Part shown: positions 20,380 through 29,346 of the stretch, piece after piece
Layout: every line of letters starts with the position of its first letter
Numbering within the stretch: the stretch's first letter is position 1
Assembly (NCBI GenBank): GCA_963836375.1
Contig: CAWIJK010000002.1
Span: forward strand, 806,001-870,000
From: CAWIJK01 sp963836375
GTDB taxonomy: Bacteria; Actinomycetota; Acidimicrobiia; Acidimicrobiales; RAAP-2
DNA: 64,000 nucleotides
Direction of reading: 5' to 3'
The notes under the pieces: generated by a model
What the model saw: the letters and a program-made list of their open reading frames with translations, nothing else
What the model was told of the DNA's origin: nothing
The model's database searches: none
Translations under genes and position numbers: made by a program

Positions 20380-21908
20380 TAGGCGGCGGGGTTCCGCCTG
20401 GGCAGCACCGGCGCGTCACGACCGGTGCCGCCGCTCCCATTGGGCGTCTCGGCGTGGGCTTCGTGGTACTCCTCTTCGACGTTGACCGCCCAGATGTCGT
20501 GGCTGGCACCGAGGATGTTCTCGACGGTGAGCATGGCTGTGTACATCGAGTGGTCCTGGTTGTTGTACTTGTGCATGCCGTTGCGCCCGATGGGGTGGAC
20601 GTTGGGCGCGTTGGTGTCGAGGTACTTGCAGATCGTCTCGACGTTTCCCCGGTACTCGAAGTCGTAGTACGGGTAGGCCTTGGGGACCCGCACGACGTAG
20701 CCGGCCTCGACCGCCTCGGGCCGGACCAGCCCCAGGGTGCCCAGCTCTCTGGTGCCCCGGGCGATGAGCTCCTCGTCGCTGCTCGACCACAGCTCGTCGC
20801 CCTCGAAGACGAAGTACTCGAGCCCGAGGCAGGTGCGCCCCTCTTTGACCATGAACGGCGACCAGGAACCGAAGTTCTGGATGCGGCCCACCTTGACGTC
20901 GGTGGCGTGGATGTAGATCCAGTTGTCGGGGAAGCCGTCGGCTTCGGGGACGACGAGGGCGACGGTCAGGAAGTCGCGGTAGTGCAGGTCGTCGCCGGCC
21001 CGGCGGACCTCGTCTGGGGGGGCGGGATCGAGGGCGGCGACCAGGTCGTGCATGGGCATCGAGGAGATCACGTGGGAGGCGGCCAGTTCCTCGGTCGACG
21101 CGTCCGGGTGGCGCACGGTGACCGACCGGGCCTCGCCGCGCTCGAGGTGGATCCCGGTGACAGCGGTCTCCATGAGCACCTCGCCGCCACCTTCGACGAC
21201 CAGGTCCCGGCACCGCTCCCACATCATCCCGGGCCCGTACTTGGGGTACTGGAACTCCTCGATCAGGCTGGTGATCTCGGTTTGGTTCCGCTTCGGCTTC
21301 AGCGCGTTCAGCACCGCCTTGCCCAGGTCGAGGTTCTTCACCCGCTGGGCCGCCCAGTCCGCCGGCATCTCTGCGACCGGGACCCCCCACACCTTTTCGG
21401 TGTAGGTCTTGAAGAAGGTCCGGTAGAGGCGCCAGCCGAAGCGGGCCACCAGCCAGCCCTCGTAGTTGGTCTGGTCCTTGGGCGGGCGGATCCGGGCCCA
21501 CAGGTAGGAGAAGCCGCACAGCATCGCCTCCAAGAGGCCGAGGTTCTTGAGCGCGTTCGCCGCCTTCAGCGGGTAGTCGTAGTACTTGCCCTTGTAGAAG
21601 ATGCGGCTCATGCGCGGGCGCAGCAAGAAGTCCGACTCGGGCAGGATCTCGTGCCAGAGCGCCTCGACCTCGGGCACCTTGGTGAAGAACCGGTGACCGC
21701 CGATGTCGAAGCGCCAGCCGTCGCGTTCGACGGTACGGCTGATGCCCCCCACCACCGAGTCAGCCTCGACGACGACCGGCCGGCGACCCGCCTTCACCAG
21801 CTGGTAGGCCGCGGTCAACCCGGCCGGGCCGGCGCCGATGATCACCACCGGCGGCTCGGGACCCTCGTCCCTCCCGGTCCCGGTCGTCTCGGTTCCTGGC
21901 TCTGGCAC
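20379..21908 (-). CDS. FAD-dependent amine oxidase/UDP-galactopyranose mutase-like flavoprotein
   Basis: This 509-residue flavoprotein starts with a Rossmann dinucleotide site, VVIIGAGPAGLTAAYQL (residues about 21-37), then an acidic VVVEADSVVGG end-of-strand and the GISRT segment. A DIGGHRFFTKVPEVEALW segment matches the UGM/amine-oxidase superfamily, and the C-terminal IGRNGMHKYNNQDHSMYTA closes the FAD site. Relatives include UDP-galactopyranose mutases (Glf) and carotenoid or protoporphyrinogen oxidases; I cannot tell which reaction applies. Coupling to a GT-C-like gene and nearby glycosyltransferases favours a sugar-nucleotide role. The GTG start has GGAAGGAA about six bases upstream. 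A 7-bp hairpin lies just before that site. Confidence 0.7.
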   Translation of the reverse strand: MPEPGTETTGTGRDEGPEPPVVIIGAGPAGLTAAYQLVKAGRRPVVVEADSVVGGISRTVERDGWRFDIGGHRFFTKVPEVEALWHEILPESDFLLRPRMSRIFYKGKYYDYPLKAANALKNLGLLEAMLCGFSYLWARIRPPKDQTNYEGWLVARFGWRLYRTFFKTYTEKVWGVPVAEMPADWAAQRVKNLDLGKAVLNALKPKRNQTEITSLIEEFQYPKYGPGMMWERCRDLVVEGGGEVLMETAVTGIHLERGEARSVTVRHPDASTEELAASHVISSMPMHDLVAALDPAPPDEVRRAGDDLHYRDFLTVALVVPEADGFPDNWIYIHATDVKVGRIQNFGSWSPFMVKEGRTCLGLEYFVFEGDELWSSSDEELIARGTRELGTLGLVRPEAVEAGYVVRVPKAYPYYDFEYRGNVETICKYLDTNAPNVHPIGRNGMHKYNNQDHSMYTAMLTVENILGASHDIWAVNVEEEYHEAHAETPNGSGGTGRDAPVLPRRNPAA

Positions 21909-21933
21909 CTTGTTCCTTCCGGGCCTGCGCCCC

Positions 21934-21954
21934 CCTCGGGTGGGGGGCCCGAGG
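21934..21954. repeat. Perfect 7-bp hairpin in the flavoprotein leader
   Basis: CCTCGGG and CCCGAGG flank a seven-base loop, about 26 bases before the GTG at 21908. A TAACCT hexamer at 22071-22076 on the minus strand could start a leader of about 155 bases carrying this hairpin. I see nothing else in the 246 bases between 21909 and 22154. Confidence 0.35.
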
Positions 21955-22154
21955 CCCCCGCGTCAGCCCCCGGCCCCGTCCGTCGGGCACCGGGCGGTAC
22001 CCGTCGGCGCGGCGCCCGACGCCCGTACGCCGCGCCCACCCGCGCCCGCGGAGCCGCCTGACCGGGGCCGAGGTTAGTGGGTGCCTGGGCCCCGGCGGTG
22101 CGATGCGTCGGCCCAGGGCGAGCGGGCCAGGGCGGGCGGGCGAGGTCGAGCGAG

Positions 22155-23333
22155 TCAGGGCACCGAGACGTTCATGAAGGCCAGCACGGCGTAACCGGCC
22201 AGACCGGCGGCGATCAGGGTGAGGACCCCCCGCTCGACCCAGGGACGGCCGATGAGACCGGCTGCCGCCAGCACCAGGGGGAAAGCGCTCAGGGCATAGC
22301 GCTCGAACGAGTCGAGGTTGGTCCCGCTAAGCGCCACCGCCACCACGCCGGTGGCGAAGGCGCCGTAGGAGGCCGGCCAACGCCGCCAGCAGACCACCAG
22401 CAGGACGACGACGACCACCACCCAGGGGACGTGGAGGGCGGTGCCGAAGTGGTGGTTCATGACGCCCCAGGCGTCGTGGGCCAAGGTGGCCAGCGGGTCG
22501 GAGAGCCCGCCATGGTGGGCGGCCTGGCTCTGGACCTTGAGGGGCAGCCAGAAAATCCCGAAGGCGGCGGCGCTCCACGCGAGGAAGGCGACCGCCCCGG
22601 CCAGTGGGGCCAGCGTGGCCACAACGGCCAGCAGGCGTTCGGCACCGCCCATCGTGCGCCACCAGCGGACCGCCTCCACCCCGACCGCCAGGACCAGGGC
22701 CAGGCCCACCGGTCGGGTGGCGCCCGCCGCTAGTCCGAGGGCGGCGGCCCAGCACCAGGCCGGTCGGGGCCGGCCGGCCCACGGGGCCCGGCCCGAGCCC
22801 CGGCGCACGGCCAGGAAGCAGCCGACCGAGAGGGCCAGCAGGACGCCCTCGGCATAGCCCATCACGAGGACGAAGGCCGAGGGCGCCAGGCACAAGAGCC
22901 ACACCGATCGCTGAGCCAAGGCCAGGTCGCCCGTCTCCCGGCGCACCAGGACGAACAGGAGGGCCGCCGCCACCAGGGCCGCCGCGTTGGCCACCAGCAC
23001 CAGGGCCGGTCCGTCACCAACCCCGGGCACGGCCCCCAAGCCCCGGCCGAGGAGGGGGAAGAGCGGGAAGAAGCGCAGCGACTGGGGGCCAAGGCGTCCG
23101 TAACCGAACCGGGCGATGCCCTCGTACCACCCGGCGTCCCACCCGAGCAGCCCCTGGTGCACCCGGGCCACCGCGGCCGCACTGGGATGGGTCCGGTCGG
23201 CCAGCAGCCGGGCCAGGCCGAGCGCGCCGAGCACGATCAGGCGAGCGACCACCCACTGGGGCGCCACGGCCACCAGGACCGCCCCGGCCCGCCGGGCCAG
23301 CCCGGCGGGCGGCGCCCCGGGCGTGGGGCTCAC
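22155..23333 (-). CDS. PIG-V/Gpi18-like mannosyltransferase family protein
   Basis: This 392-residue membrane protein has about 9-10 membrane segments. The first loop carries GWDAGWYEGIARFGYG, the W-D-x-x-W-Y-x-x-I-A-x-x-G-Y signature of PIG-V (Gpi18) GT-C mannosyltransferases, followed by LRFFPLFPLLGRGL. ATRPVGLALVLA and a late DSFERYALSAFPLVLAAA are also typical. Such enzymes use polyprenyl-phosphate mannose on the outer face of the membrane. The GTG at 23333 overlaps the TGA of the GT39 gene (GTGA), so the two are translationally coupled. The longer open frame upstream of this codon is only a shadow of the GT39 gene. Confidence 0.8.
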   Translation of the reverse strand: MSPTPGAPPAGLARRAGAVLVAVAPQWVVARLIVLGALGLARLLADRTHPSAAAVARVHQGLLGWDAGWYEGIARFGYGRLGPQSLRFFPLFPLLGRGLGAVPGVGDGPALVLVANAAALVAAALLFVLVRRETGDLALAQRSVWLLCLAPSAFVLVMGYAEGVLLALSVGCFLAVRRGSGRAPWAGRPRPAWCWAAALGLAAGATRPVGLALVLAVGVEAVRWWRTMGGAERLLAVVATLAPLAGAVAFLAWSAAAFGIFWLPLKVQSQAAHHGGLSDPLATLAHDAWGVMNHHFGTALHVPWVVVVVVLLVVCWRRWPASYGAFATGVVAVALSGTNLDSFERYALSAFPLVLAAAGLIGRPWVERGVLTLIAAGLAGYAVLAFMNVSVP

Positions 23334-25033
23334 CGGGTGGCGCTGGAAGGCGTCGTCGGCGCGTTCGGCGGCTTGAACTCGGTGAGCTGCATCGGCTCGT
23401 AGTAGGTGTTCGGGTTGGCGTTCACCCACTGATGGGCCCCGAAACCGGCCGCCGTCAGTAGGTCGCCGCCCAGGATCTGGCATTTGGTCCCGAAGCCCTG
23501 GTAGCCCTCGGCCGAGACCAGCCAGACGGTGTGGCCGCCGGCGACGGCCTCGGCCTCGAGCTTGTGGGCGAAGGTCGCCGGGTTGGAGGCCTCGGCCACC
23601 GCCTGGTAGTCGACCCAGTCGACGTACTGGGGTCCGGTGCCCCGCGGGTAGGTCACGAGGTCGAAGCGGCCAGGCGTCACCACCTGGTAGACGGCCGGTC
23701 CGAGCTGGTCCGGGCACAGGGCCACGATGTCACCGGGCCGGGCCTGGCTGTTGAGCACCGCGGCGATCTGGGGGGCCTGGGAGCGATAGGTCCAGATGTT
23801 CTGGGCGGCGGCCACCAGGCCGGCCACCGCCAGCACGCTCACCGCCACCGCCCGCATCCGGGCGTCGAGCAGGGTCAGCGAGCCGAGGGCCACCAGCAAG
23901 ATGAGCGGGACGAAGACGACCGAGGCATAACGCGGTGAGAACGCGCTGCCGGTGAGGATCCCGCCGGCGATGGCCGCGAAGAGGGTCACCACGACGACGA
24001 AGGCCACTCCCCGACCCGCCGGACGGGTTCGCAGGTCCAGTTCGATGTGCCAGCGGTCGCGAGCCAGGCCGAACAAGGCCAGGCCACCCAGGGTGAAATA
24101 ACCCAGGGCCAACAGACGGCCCTGGTTGGTCCCCGCCGTCTGGTGGGTCGCCTGGTTGTCGCCGAAGCCGGTGATCGAGTCGATCACCGCGGCGAAGTTC
24201 GGCGGCTTCGACCACGGCGTACCGGTGTGCGCAGACTGGTACAGGAAGATCGGTACCCACGGCACGAAGGCCAGGGCGCTCACGAGCAGAGCCCCCACCA
24301 CCCAACGGGCGTTGTGGCGCTGCTCGGGCCGGCCCCGCCACGCCTGCCAGAGCAGCCACACGCCGAGCGCCCCGAGCAAGTACAACGCCCAGTACTGCGA
24401 ATAGAGCAGGGCCGCACCGACGACGGCCACGGCGATCAGGTTGCCCGGGCGCGGACGCTCGAGGGCCCGCCCGACGGCCACGAACCCGCACGCGGTCAGG
24501 AACATGACCAGCGAGTACATGCGGCCCTCGGTGGCGTAGTACACGGCGAAGGGGGCACTGGCCAGCAGGGCCAGCGTCACCCAGGCCACCGTCCGGCCCC
24601 CGTAGCGGCGCCCGGCCACCCAGGCCACCGGCAAGGTGGCGACCGACAACACCCCCGACAGCGCGCGGACCGCCTCGCGGGAGGTGCCGAAGAACCCCAT
24701 CCAGAAGTGGAGCAGCACGTAGAAGAGCGGCGGGGCCCCGTCGCGCTTGAGGTACGAGGGGATCTCGTGGAGCGGCAGCCGGGCGATGTCCACCGTCAGG
24801 GCCTCGTCGAGCCACAAGGCCGACCGGGTCCAGAAGCGCAGCACGACCCCGGCCACCACGACCAGGACCAGCCCGACCCCGGCCGCTTTGCGCCACCAGC
24901 CGTCGAGGACCAGGTGGTCGCCGACCCGGTCGTCTCGGGCCACCACAGCGGTCCCGTCGTCGCCGGTGGGCACCGGCCCCCCGGCTCGTGGGGGCCCGCC
25001 GCGCGACGGCGCGTCGACCACGGACCCTTCCAT
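23330..25033 (-). CDS. Glycosyltransferase family 39 (ArnT/PMT-like) membrane protein
   Basis: A 567-residue GT-C protein. The first loop reads RSALWLDEALTVDIARLP, with the D-E pair expected for GT39 catalysis, and is followed by KRDGAPPLFYVLLHFW. About 11-12 membrane segments and a soluble C-terminal domain follow. It should transfer a sugar from a polyprenyl phosphate to a lipid, protein or glycan outside the membrane. I chose the ATG at 25033 (MEGSVVDAP): the TACGAT hexamer at 25041-25046 ends seven bases before it, and the ATG at 25042 would overlap that hexamer. The gene is coupled by GTGA to the PIG-V-like gene downstream and is divergent from the opp operon. Confidence 0.8.
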   Translation of the reverse strand: MEGSVVDAPSRGGPPRAGGPVPTGDDGTAVVARDDRVGDHLVLDGWWRKAAGVGLVLVVVAGVVLRFWTRSALWLDEALTVDIARLPLHEIPSYLKRDGAPPLFYVLLHFWMGFFGTSREAVRALSGVLSVATLPVAWVAGRRYGGRTVAWVTLALLASAPFAVYYATEGRMYSLVMFLTACGFVAVGRALERPRPGNLIAVAVVGAALLYSQYWALYLLGALGVWLLWQAWRGRPEQRHNARWVVGALLVSALAFVPWVPIFLYQSAHTGTPWSKPPNFAAVIDSITGFGDNQATHQTAGTNQGRLLALGYFTLGGLALFGLARDRWHIELDLRTRPAGRGVAFVVVVTLFAAIAGGILTGSAFSPRYASVVFVPLILLVALGSLTLLDARMRAVAVSVLAVAGLVAAAQNIWTYRSQAPQIAAVLNSQARPGDIVALCPDQLGPAVYQVVTPGRFDLVTYPRGTGPQYVDWVDYQAVAEASNPATFAHKLEAEAVAGGHTVWLVSAEGYQGFGTKCQILGGDLLTAAGFGAHQWVNANPNTYYEPMQLTEFKPPNAPTTPSSATR

Positions 25034-25040
25034 GCGGGGC

Positions 25041-25046
25041 ATCGTA
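25041..25046 (-). promoter_or_regulatory. -10 hexamer of the GT39 gene (TACGAT), leaderless
   Basis: TACGAT on the minus strand is followed by seven bases and the ATG at 25033. It decides between two possible ATG starts. Confidence 0.5.
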
Positions 25047-25212
25047 CGCGAACGCCCGGGGCCCTCCGGGCCACCCTTGGGCCGCGTCTACCCTCGGGCC
25101 CTCGGGCCGCTACATTCCTGCCGGCCCACCAGCCTGCCCATCAGGCCGGCGGCAGCCTAGGATCAGGGCCGGGCGGGGGCCGGGCGTGAGCAGGTGAAGG
25201 GAGGGCGCACGG

Positions 25213-26160
25213 GTGACGAAGTACATCGCCAAACGGCTCGTCGCCCTCGTCGTCATCCTCTTCTTCATCTCACTGGGCACCTTCTTCCTGGTCCACATCC
25301 TCCCTGGCGACCCGACCGTGACCATCTTGGGCCCCAACGACACGGCCCAGAACCGGGCAATCCTGCTGCACCAGCTCGGTCTGAACAAGCCGCTGTGGGA
25401 CCAGTACCTGATCTGGATCGGCCACGTCCTGTCGGGCAACCTCGGGCAGTCCTATGTGACCCACCAGTCCGTGACCAGCGTGATCGCCAACGCGTTCCCC
25501 ATCGACATCGAACTGATCATTATCTCCCAGTTGATCGCCTTCCCGATCGCCATCGTGCTGGCCCTCTTCGCCGCCCGGCGGCCGAACAAGGCCTTCGACA
25601 AGGCAGCCACGACGACCACGTTCGCCGGGCTGGCCCTCCCCCCGTTCATCGTGGCCCCGCTGATGGTGATCATCTTCTCGATCCACTTCCACGTGTTCCC
25701 CGGGCCGGCGTCGTATGTGCCCATCTCACAGAACTTCTGGACGAACATCGACTCCATGCTCCTCCCGTCGATCGTGCTCGCCATCGGGTCGATCGTCATC
25801 TACTACCGGCTGCTCCGCAACGATCTCATCGCGACTCTGCAGGAGGAGTTCATCACCATGGCCCGGTCCAAGGGGATGAGCGACCGCCGCGTGCTCCTCC
25901 GACACGCGTTCCGGCCGTCATCGATCTCGCTCCTGGCCTCGGCCGGCATCAACATCGCCAGCCTCATCACCGGCGCGTTCGTGGTCGAGTTCCTCCTTCA
26001 GATGCCCGGCCTTGGCTACGAGCTGGTCAACGCCATCGACCAGCGCGACTATCTGGTCGTGCAGGGGATCGTGCTGGTGGTGGCCGTCGCCGTCGTCGTG
26101 CTGAACTTCATCGTCGACTTCTTCTTCTCGGTCGTCGACCCGAGGATCGCCCGTGACTGA
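25213..26160 (+). CDS. oppB: ABC peptide/nickel transporter permease, DppB/OppB family
   Basis: This 315-residue inner-membrane permease has the N-terminal MTKYIAKRLVALVVILF helix, six membrane segments, and the EAA-type loop RNDLIATLQEEFITMARSKG (G at the conserved place) that contacts the ATPases. IVGLGDP-type metal-transporter marks are not visible. It pairs with OppC and forms the pore of a dipeptide/oligopeptide importer. GGGAGGG ends about eight bases before the GTG start. The stop overlaps the oppC start by eight bases. The substrate could also be nickel or another solute, because the family is broad. No binding-protein gene lies upstream. Confidence 0.85.
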   Translation: MTKYIAKRLVALVVILFFISLGTFFLVHILPGDPTVTILGPNDTAQNRAILLHQLGLNKPLWDQYLIWIGHVLSGNLGQSYVTHQSVTSVIANAFPIDIELIIISQLIAFPIAIVLALFAARRPNKAFDKAATTTTFAGLALPPFIVAPLMVIIFSIHFHVFPGPASYVPISQNFWTNIDSMLLPSIVLAIGSIVIYYRLLRNDLIATLQEEFITMARSKGMSDRRVLLRHAFRPSSISLLASAGINIASLITGAFVVEFLLQMPGLGYELVNAIDQRDYLVVQGIVLVVAVAVVVLNFIVDFFFSVVDPRIARD

Positions 26161-27082
26161 CCGCCTCGTACCCGTCGAGCCCCAAGAGGTCGGCACGACG
26201 TTGTCGACGCGCGCCATCGACGCCGACATCGGTGGCACCGCGGCCGCCTGGACCGAGACCAGGGCGAAACGACACCTGGGATGGTTCTTCTGGGTGTGCG
26301 TCGCCTGGCTGGCCCTCGTCATCCTGAGCGCCATCTTCGCCAACTTCCTCCCCCTGAAGAATCCCCTGTACCAGGACTACAACGCGTTGAACCAGGGACC
26401 TTCGGGTACCCACGTCCTCGGGACCGACGACCTGGGCCGTGACATCTTCAGCCGGATCATCTACGGAGCCCGGGTCTCGCTGGTGATCGGCTTCGGCGCC
26501 ATCTTCATCGGGTTGGCCATCGGGGGCACGCTCGGGATCATGTCGGGCTACCTACGGGGAAGGTTCGACACCGTCGTCAACGCCGGCTCCTATGTGCTGC
26601 TTGCCTATCCGGCCATCGTGGCCATCATCGCCATCGTCGCCTTCTGGGGGAACGCCTGGTGGCAGATCACCCTGATCTTGGGGGTGGCGGCTTCGCCGCT
26701 CCTCTACCGGGTGGTCCGAGCGTCCACCCTGTCGTACTCGACGAAGGAGTTTGTGATGTCCGCCCGGGCCCTGGGGGCTTCCAACACGAGGATCCTGGTG
26801 AAAGAGATCCTCCCGAACGTCTTCCCGGCCATCGCGTCGTTCAGCCTCATCGGCGTGGCCACGGTCATCGTCCTCGAAGGCTCCCTGGCCTTCCTCGGCC
26901 TCTCCGTCCAGCCGCCCACCCCGTCGTGGGGGAACATGATCAACGAGGGACGGACCGAGCTCAACTCGGACCCCTGGCTCGTGCTCTTCCCGGCCCTGGC
27001 CATCTTCTTCTTCCTCCTGGCCCTCAACTTCGTCGGTGACCGGCTGCGCCAGTACTTCGACGTCAGCGTCGGCCGGCTGTGA
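26153..27082 (+). CDS. oppC: ABC peptide transporter permease, DppC/OppC family
   Basis: The second permease, 309 residues, has a family-typical cytosolic N-terminus and then the first membrane segment FFWVCVAWLALVILSAI. GTDDLGRDIFSRIIYGARVS is the classical OppC signature. The EAA loop is EFVMSARALGASNTRILVKE. The late segment PPTPSWGNMINEG is also diagnostic. It starts with GTG inside the end of oppB and overlaps oppD by GTGA, so all four genes form one translationally coupled operon. Confidence 0.87.
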   Translation: MTDRLVPVEPQEVGTTLSTRAIDADIGGTAAAWTETRAKRHLGWFFWVCVAWLALVILSAIFANFLPLKNPLYQDYNALNQGPSGTHVLGTDDLGRDIFSRIIYGARVSLVIGFGAIFIGLAIGGTLGIMSGYLRGRFDTVVNAGSYVLLAYPAIVAIIAIVAFWGNAWWQITLILGVAASPLLYRVVRASTLSYSTKEFVMSARALGASNTRILVKEILPNVFPAIASFSLIGVATVIVLEGSLAFLGLSVQPPTPSWGNMINEGRTELNSDPWLVLFPALAIFFFLLALNFVGDRLRQYFDVSVGRL

Positions 27083-28191
27083 GCCCGACCATCCACCCCG
27101 GCGACCAGACCTTCCCCGAGGCAGGGACCGAGACCACCCTGCTCGAGGTCGAGGACCTCCACACCACCTTCTCGACCACGCGGGGGGCGCTCAAGGCGGT
27201 CAACGGTGTCTCCCTCACCCTCGACCGGGGCGAGACGGTGGGCATCGTGGGCGAGTCGGGGTCCGGCAAGACGGTGCTCTCGCGTTCGATCATGGGACTG
27301 GTCCCCCGGGAAGGCGTCGTGCGCACCGGCTCGGTGAAATTCATGGGCCAAGAGATCCTCAACGCCCCGGCCAAGTCCCTTCGCCAACTGTGGGGCTCCC
27401 AGATCTCCATGGTCTTCCAGGACCCGATGACCTCGCTCAACCCGGTCATGCGGATCGGCAAGCAGATCTCCGAGCCGTTGCGCCTCCACACCGACATGGA
27501 CGGCAAGGAGGCCACCGCCCAGGCCCTCTCCCTCTTGACCCAGGTCGGCATCCCCTCCCCCGAAGAACGTCTCCGGGCCTACCCGTTGCAGCTCTCGGGC
27601 GGCATGCGCCAGCGGGTGATGATCGCCATCGCCCTGGCCTGCTCTCCCCGCCTGTTGTTGGCCGACGAGCCCACGACCGGACTCGACGTGACCGTGCAGG
27701 CCCAGATCCTCGACCTGCTGGCCTCGCTCCAAGAGGAGCGCAACATGGCCATGATCCTGGTGACCCACGACCTCGGGGTGGTGGCCACCCGTACCGACCG
27801 GATCATCGTCATGTACGCCGGGAACGTGGTCGAGCAGGCGCCGACCGAGACCTTGTTCTCGGCCATGGCCATGCCCTACACCGAAGCGCTGCTCGGGTCG
27901 ACCCCCCGCATCGCCAACCCGAGCCACACCCGGCTCCACGCCATCGACGGGCGGCCCCCCGACCTGGTCAACGTGGCCCCGGGCTGCCCCTTCGCCCCCC
28001 GTTGCCGCTACGCCCAGGACATCTGCCACAAGGTGCAGCCGCCGCTCGTCCCGGCGGCCGAACCCGACCACCTCTTCGCCTGCTGGTTCCCGCTGGGTGG
28101 CCGCAGCGGGCCGCCTCCCCCCGCTGCGGTCGCCGCCGTGGGCGCCGGGGCGGCGGATCCTGGGGTCCGGGCCCCGGGGGCGGCGCCGTGA
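27079..28191 (+). CDS. oppD: ABC peptide transporter ATP-binding protein, OppD
   Basis: This 370-residue ATPase shows Walker A GESGSGKT, the Q-loop QDPMTSLNPVMRIG, signature LSGGMRQRV, Walker B LLLADEPTTGLDV and the switch His in LVTHDLGV. The C-terminal oligopeptide/dipeptide extension has the Cys-rich [4Fe-4S]-type pattern CPFAPRCRYAQDIC and a later Cys, as in OppD/DppD proteins. It forms a heterodimer with OppF to power import. The GTG start overlaps the oppC stop, and its own TGA overlaps the oppF GTG. Confidence 0.9.
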   Translation: MSPTIHPGDQTFPEAGTETTLLEVEDLHTTFSTTRGALKAVNGVSLTLDRGETVGIVGESGSGKTVLSRSIMGLVPREGVVRTGSVKFMGQEILNAPAKSLRQLWGSQISMVFQDPMTSLNPVMRIGKQISEPLRLHTDMDGKEATAQALSLLTQVGIPSPEERLRAYPLQLSGGMRQRVMIAIALACSPRLLLADEPTTGLDVTVQAQILDLLASLQEERNMAMILVTHDLGVVATRTDRIIVMYAGNVVEQAPTETLFSAMAMPYTEALLGSTPRIANPSHTRLHAIDGRPPDLVNVAPGCPFAPRCRYAQDICHKVQPPLVPAAEPDHLFACWFPLGGRSGPPPPAAVAAVGAGAADPGVRAPGAAP

Positions 28192-29291
28192 CCGTCGACG
28201 GTGCCGCGCCGGCACCGTCGGTCGACCCCTCCCCCCGGACCGACAACGGCTCGGGCGACGTCCTGCTCGACGTCACCGACCTGCGGGTCGAGTTCCGGCG
28301 GGGTCGTCAGACCGTCCAGGCGGTGGCCGGCGTGAGCCTGAGCATCCGCCGGGGCGAGACCCTCGGGCTGGTCGGCGAGTCCGGCTGCGGCAAGTCGACC
28401 ACCGGGCGGGCGATCGTCCAGGTGGAGCGACCCACCGCCGGGCGGATCATCTTCGACGGCACCGAGATGACCGGACTTAGTGGACGGGAGTTGCGGCAGG
28501 CCCGGGTCGGCATCCAGATGATCTTTCAGGACCCCATCTCGTCGCTCAACCCCCGCCGCAAGGTGCGCGACATCGTCGCCGAGCCCCTCGACATCTGGAA
28601 GCGGGGCGACCCCGCGACCCGGGCCGCCGTGGTGTCGACGATGCTCGAAGCGGTGGGACTGGACCCCGAGGTGGCCGGTGACCGCCGGCCCCGGGAGTTC
28701 TCCGGCGGGCAGTGCCAGAGGATCAGCATCGCCCGGTCGCTGGTCATGGAGCCCAAGCTCTTGGTCTGCGACGAGGTGGTCTCCGCCCTCGACGTGTCGG
28801 TCCAGGCCCAGATCCTGAACCTCCTCGAAGACCTCAAGACCCGCTACGGCCTCACCTTGTTGTTCATCGCCCACGACCTGGCAGTGGTCAAGAACGTGAG
28901 CGACCGGGTGGCCGTGATGTACCTGGGCAAGCTCTGCGAGGTGGCCCCCTCCGACGTCTTGTACCAGGCCCCGGCCCACCACTACACGACGGCCCTGTTG
29001 ACCTCGGCGGTCGAACCCGACCCCAGGGCCACCCGGGCCTCGGCCCCGCTCGGTGGCGAACCGCCGAGCCCGATCGACCCACCGTCGGGCTGCCGGTTCC
29101 GCACCCGGTGCCCCCGGGCCGAGGAGCGCTGCGCCGCCGAGGAGCCGATCATGCGCGAGATCGCCCCCGGCCACACGGTGGCCTGCCACTTCCCCCTGGT
29201 CGGTCCGGTGGCCCCGGCACCCGCTCAGCCGGTCGTCGTTCCGGGCGCCCCGGCGGGCTCGCCCAACGGGGCCGGGCTCCCACCCGCCTGA
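28188..29291 (+). CDS. oppF: ABC peptide transporter ATP-binding protein, OppF
   Basis: This is the partner ATPase of OppD, 367 residues. Walker A is GESGCGKST, the Q-loop FQDPISSLNPRRKV, and Walker B LLVCDEVVSALDVSVQ. The switch region is FIAHDLAVVK. The signature motif reads FSGGQCQRISIARSL, with Cys where Arg or Gln is more usual (LSGGQRQRI), a mild deviation. The C-terminal cysteine cluster is CRFRTRCPRAEERC. It starts at a GTGA overlap with oppD. It is the last gene of the operon, and no oppA-type binding protein follows. Confidence 0.9.
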   Translation: MTVDGAAPAPSVDPSPRTDNGSGDVLLDVTDLRVEFRRGRQTVQAVAGVSLSIRRGETLGLVGESGCGKSTTGRAIVQVERPTAGRIIFDGTEMTGLSGRELRQARVGIQMIFQDPISSLNPRRKVRDIVAEPLDIWKRGDPATRAAVVSTMLEAVGLDPEVAGDRRPREFSGGQCQRISIARSLVMEPKLLVCDEVVSALDVSVQAQILNLLEDLKTRYGLTLLFIAHDLAVVKNVSDRVAVMYLGKLCEVAPSDVLYQAPAHHYTTALLTSAVEPDPRATRASAPLGGEPPSPIDPPSGCRFRTRCPRAEERCAAEEPIMREIAPGHTVACHFPLVGPVAPAPAQPVVVPGAPAGSPNGAGLPPA

Positions 29292-29346
29292 ACCCCGAGG
29301 AGGCCGGCGTGCCGGCCCCGACGGCCCCCGCGTGGCCCCCGGGTAC

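Noticed and set aside
23334..23717. Upstream extension of the PIG-V-like gene
   Set aside because: These residues are the shadow of the GT39 gene's C-terminus. The GTGA overlap marks the true start.
27036..28187. Upstream open frame preceding oppF
   Set aside because: It is an alternative frame of oppD. The oppF GTG overlaps the oppD stop as GTGA.
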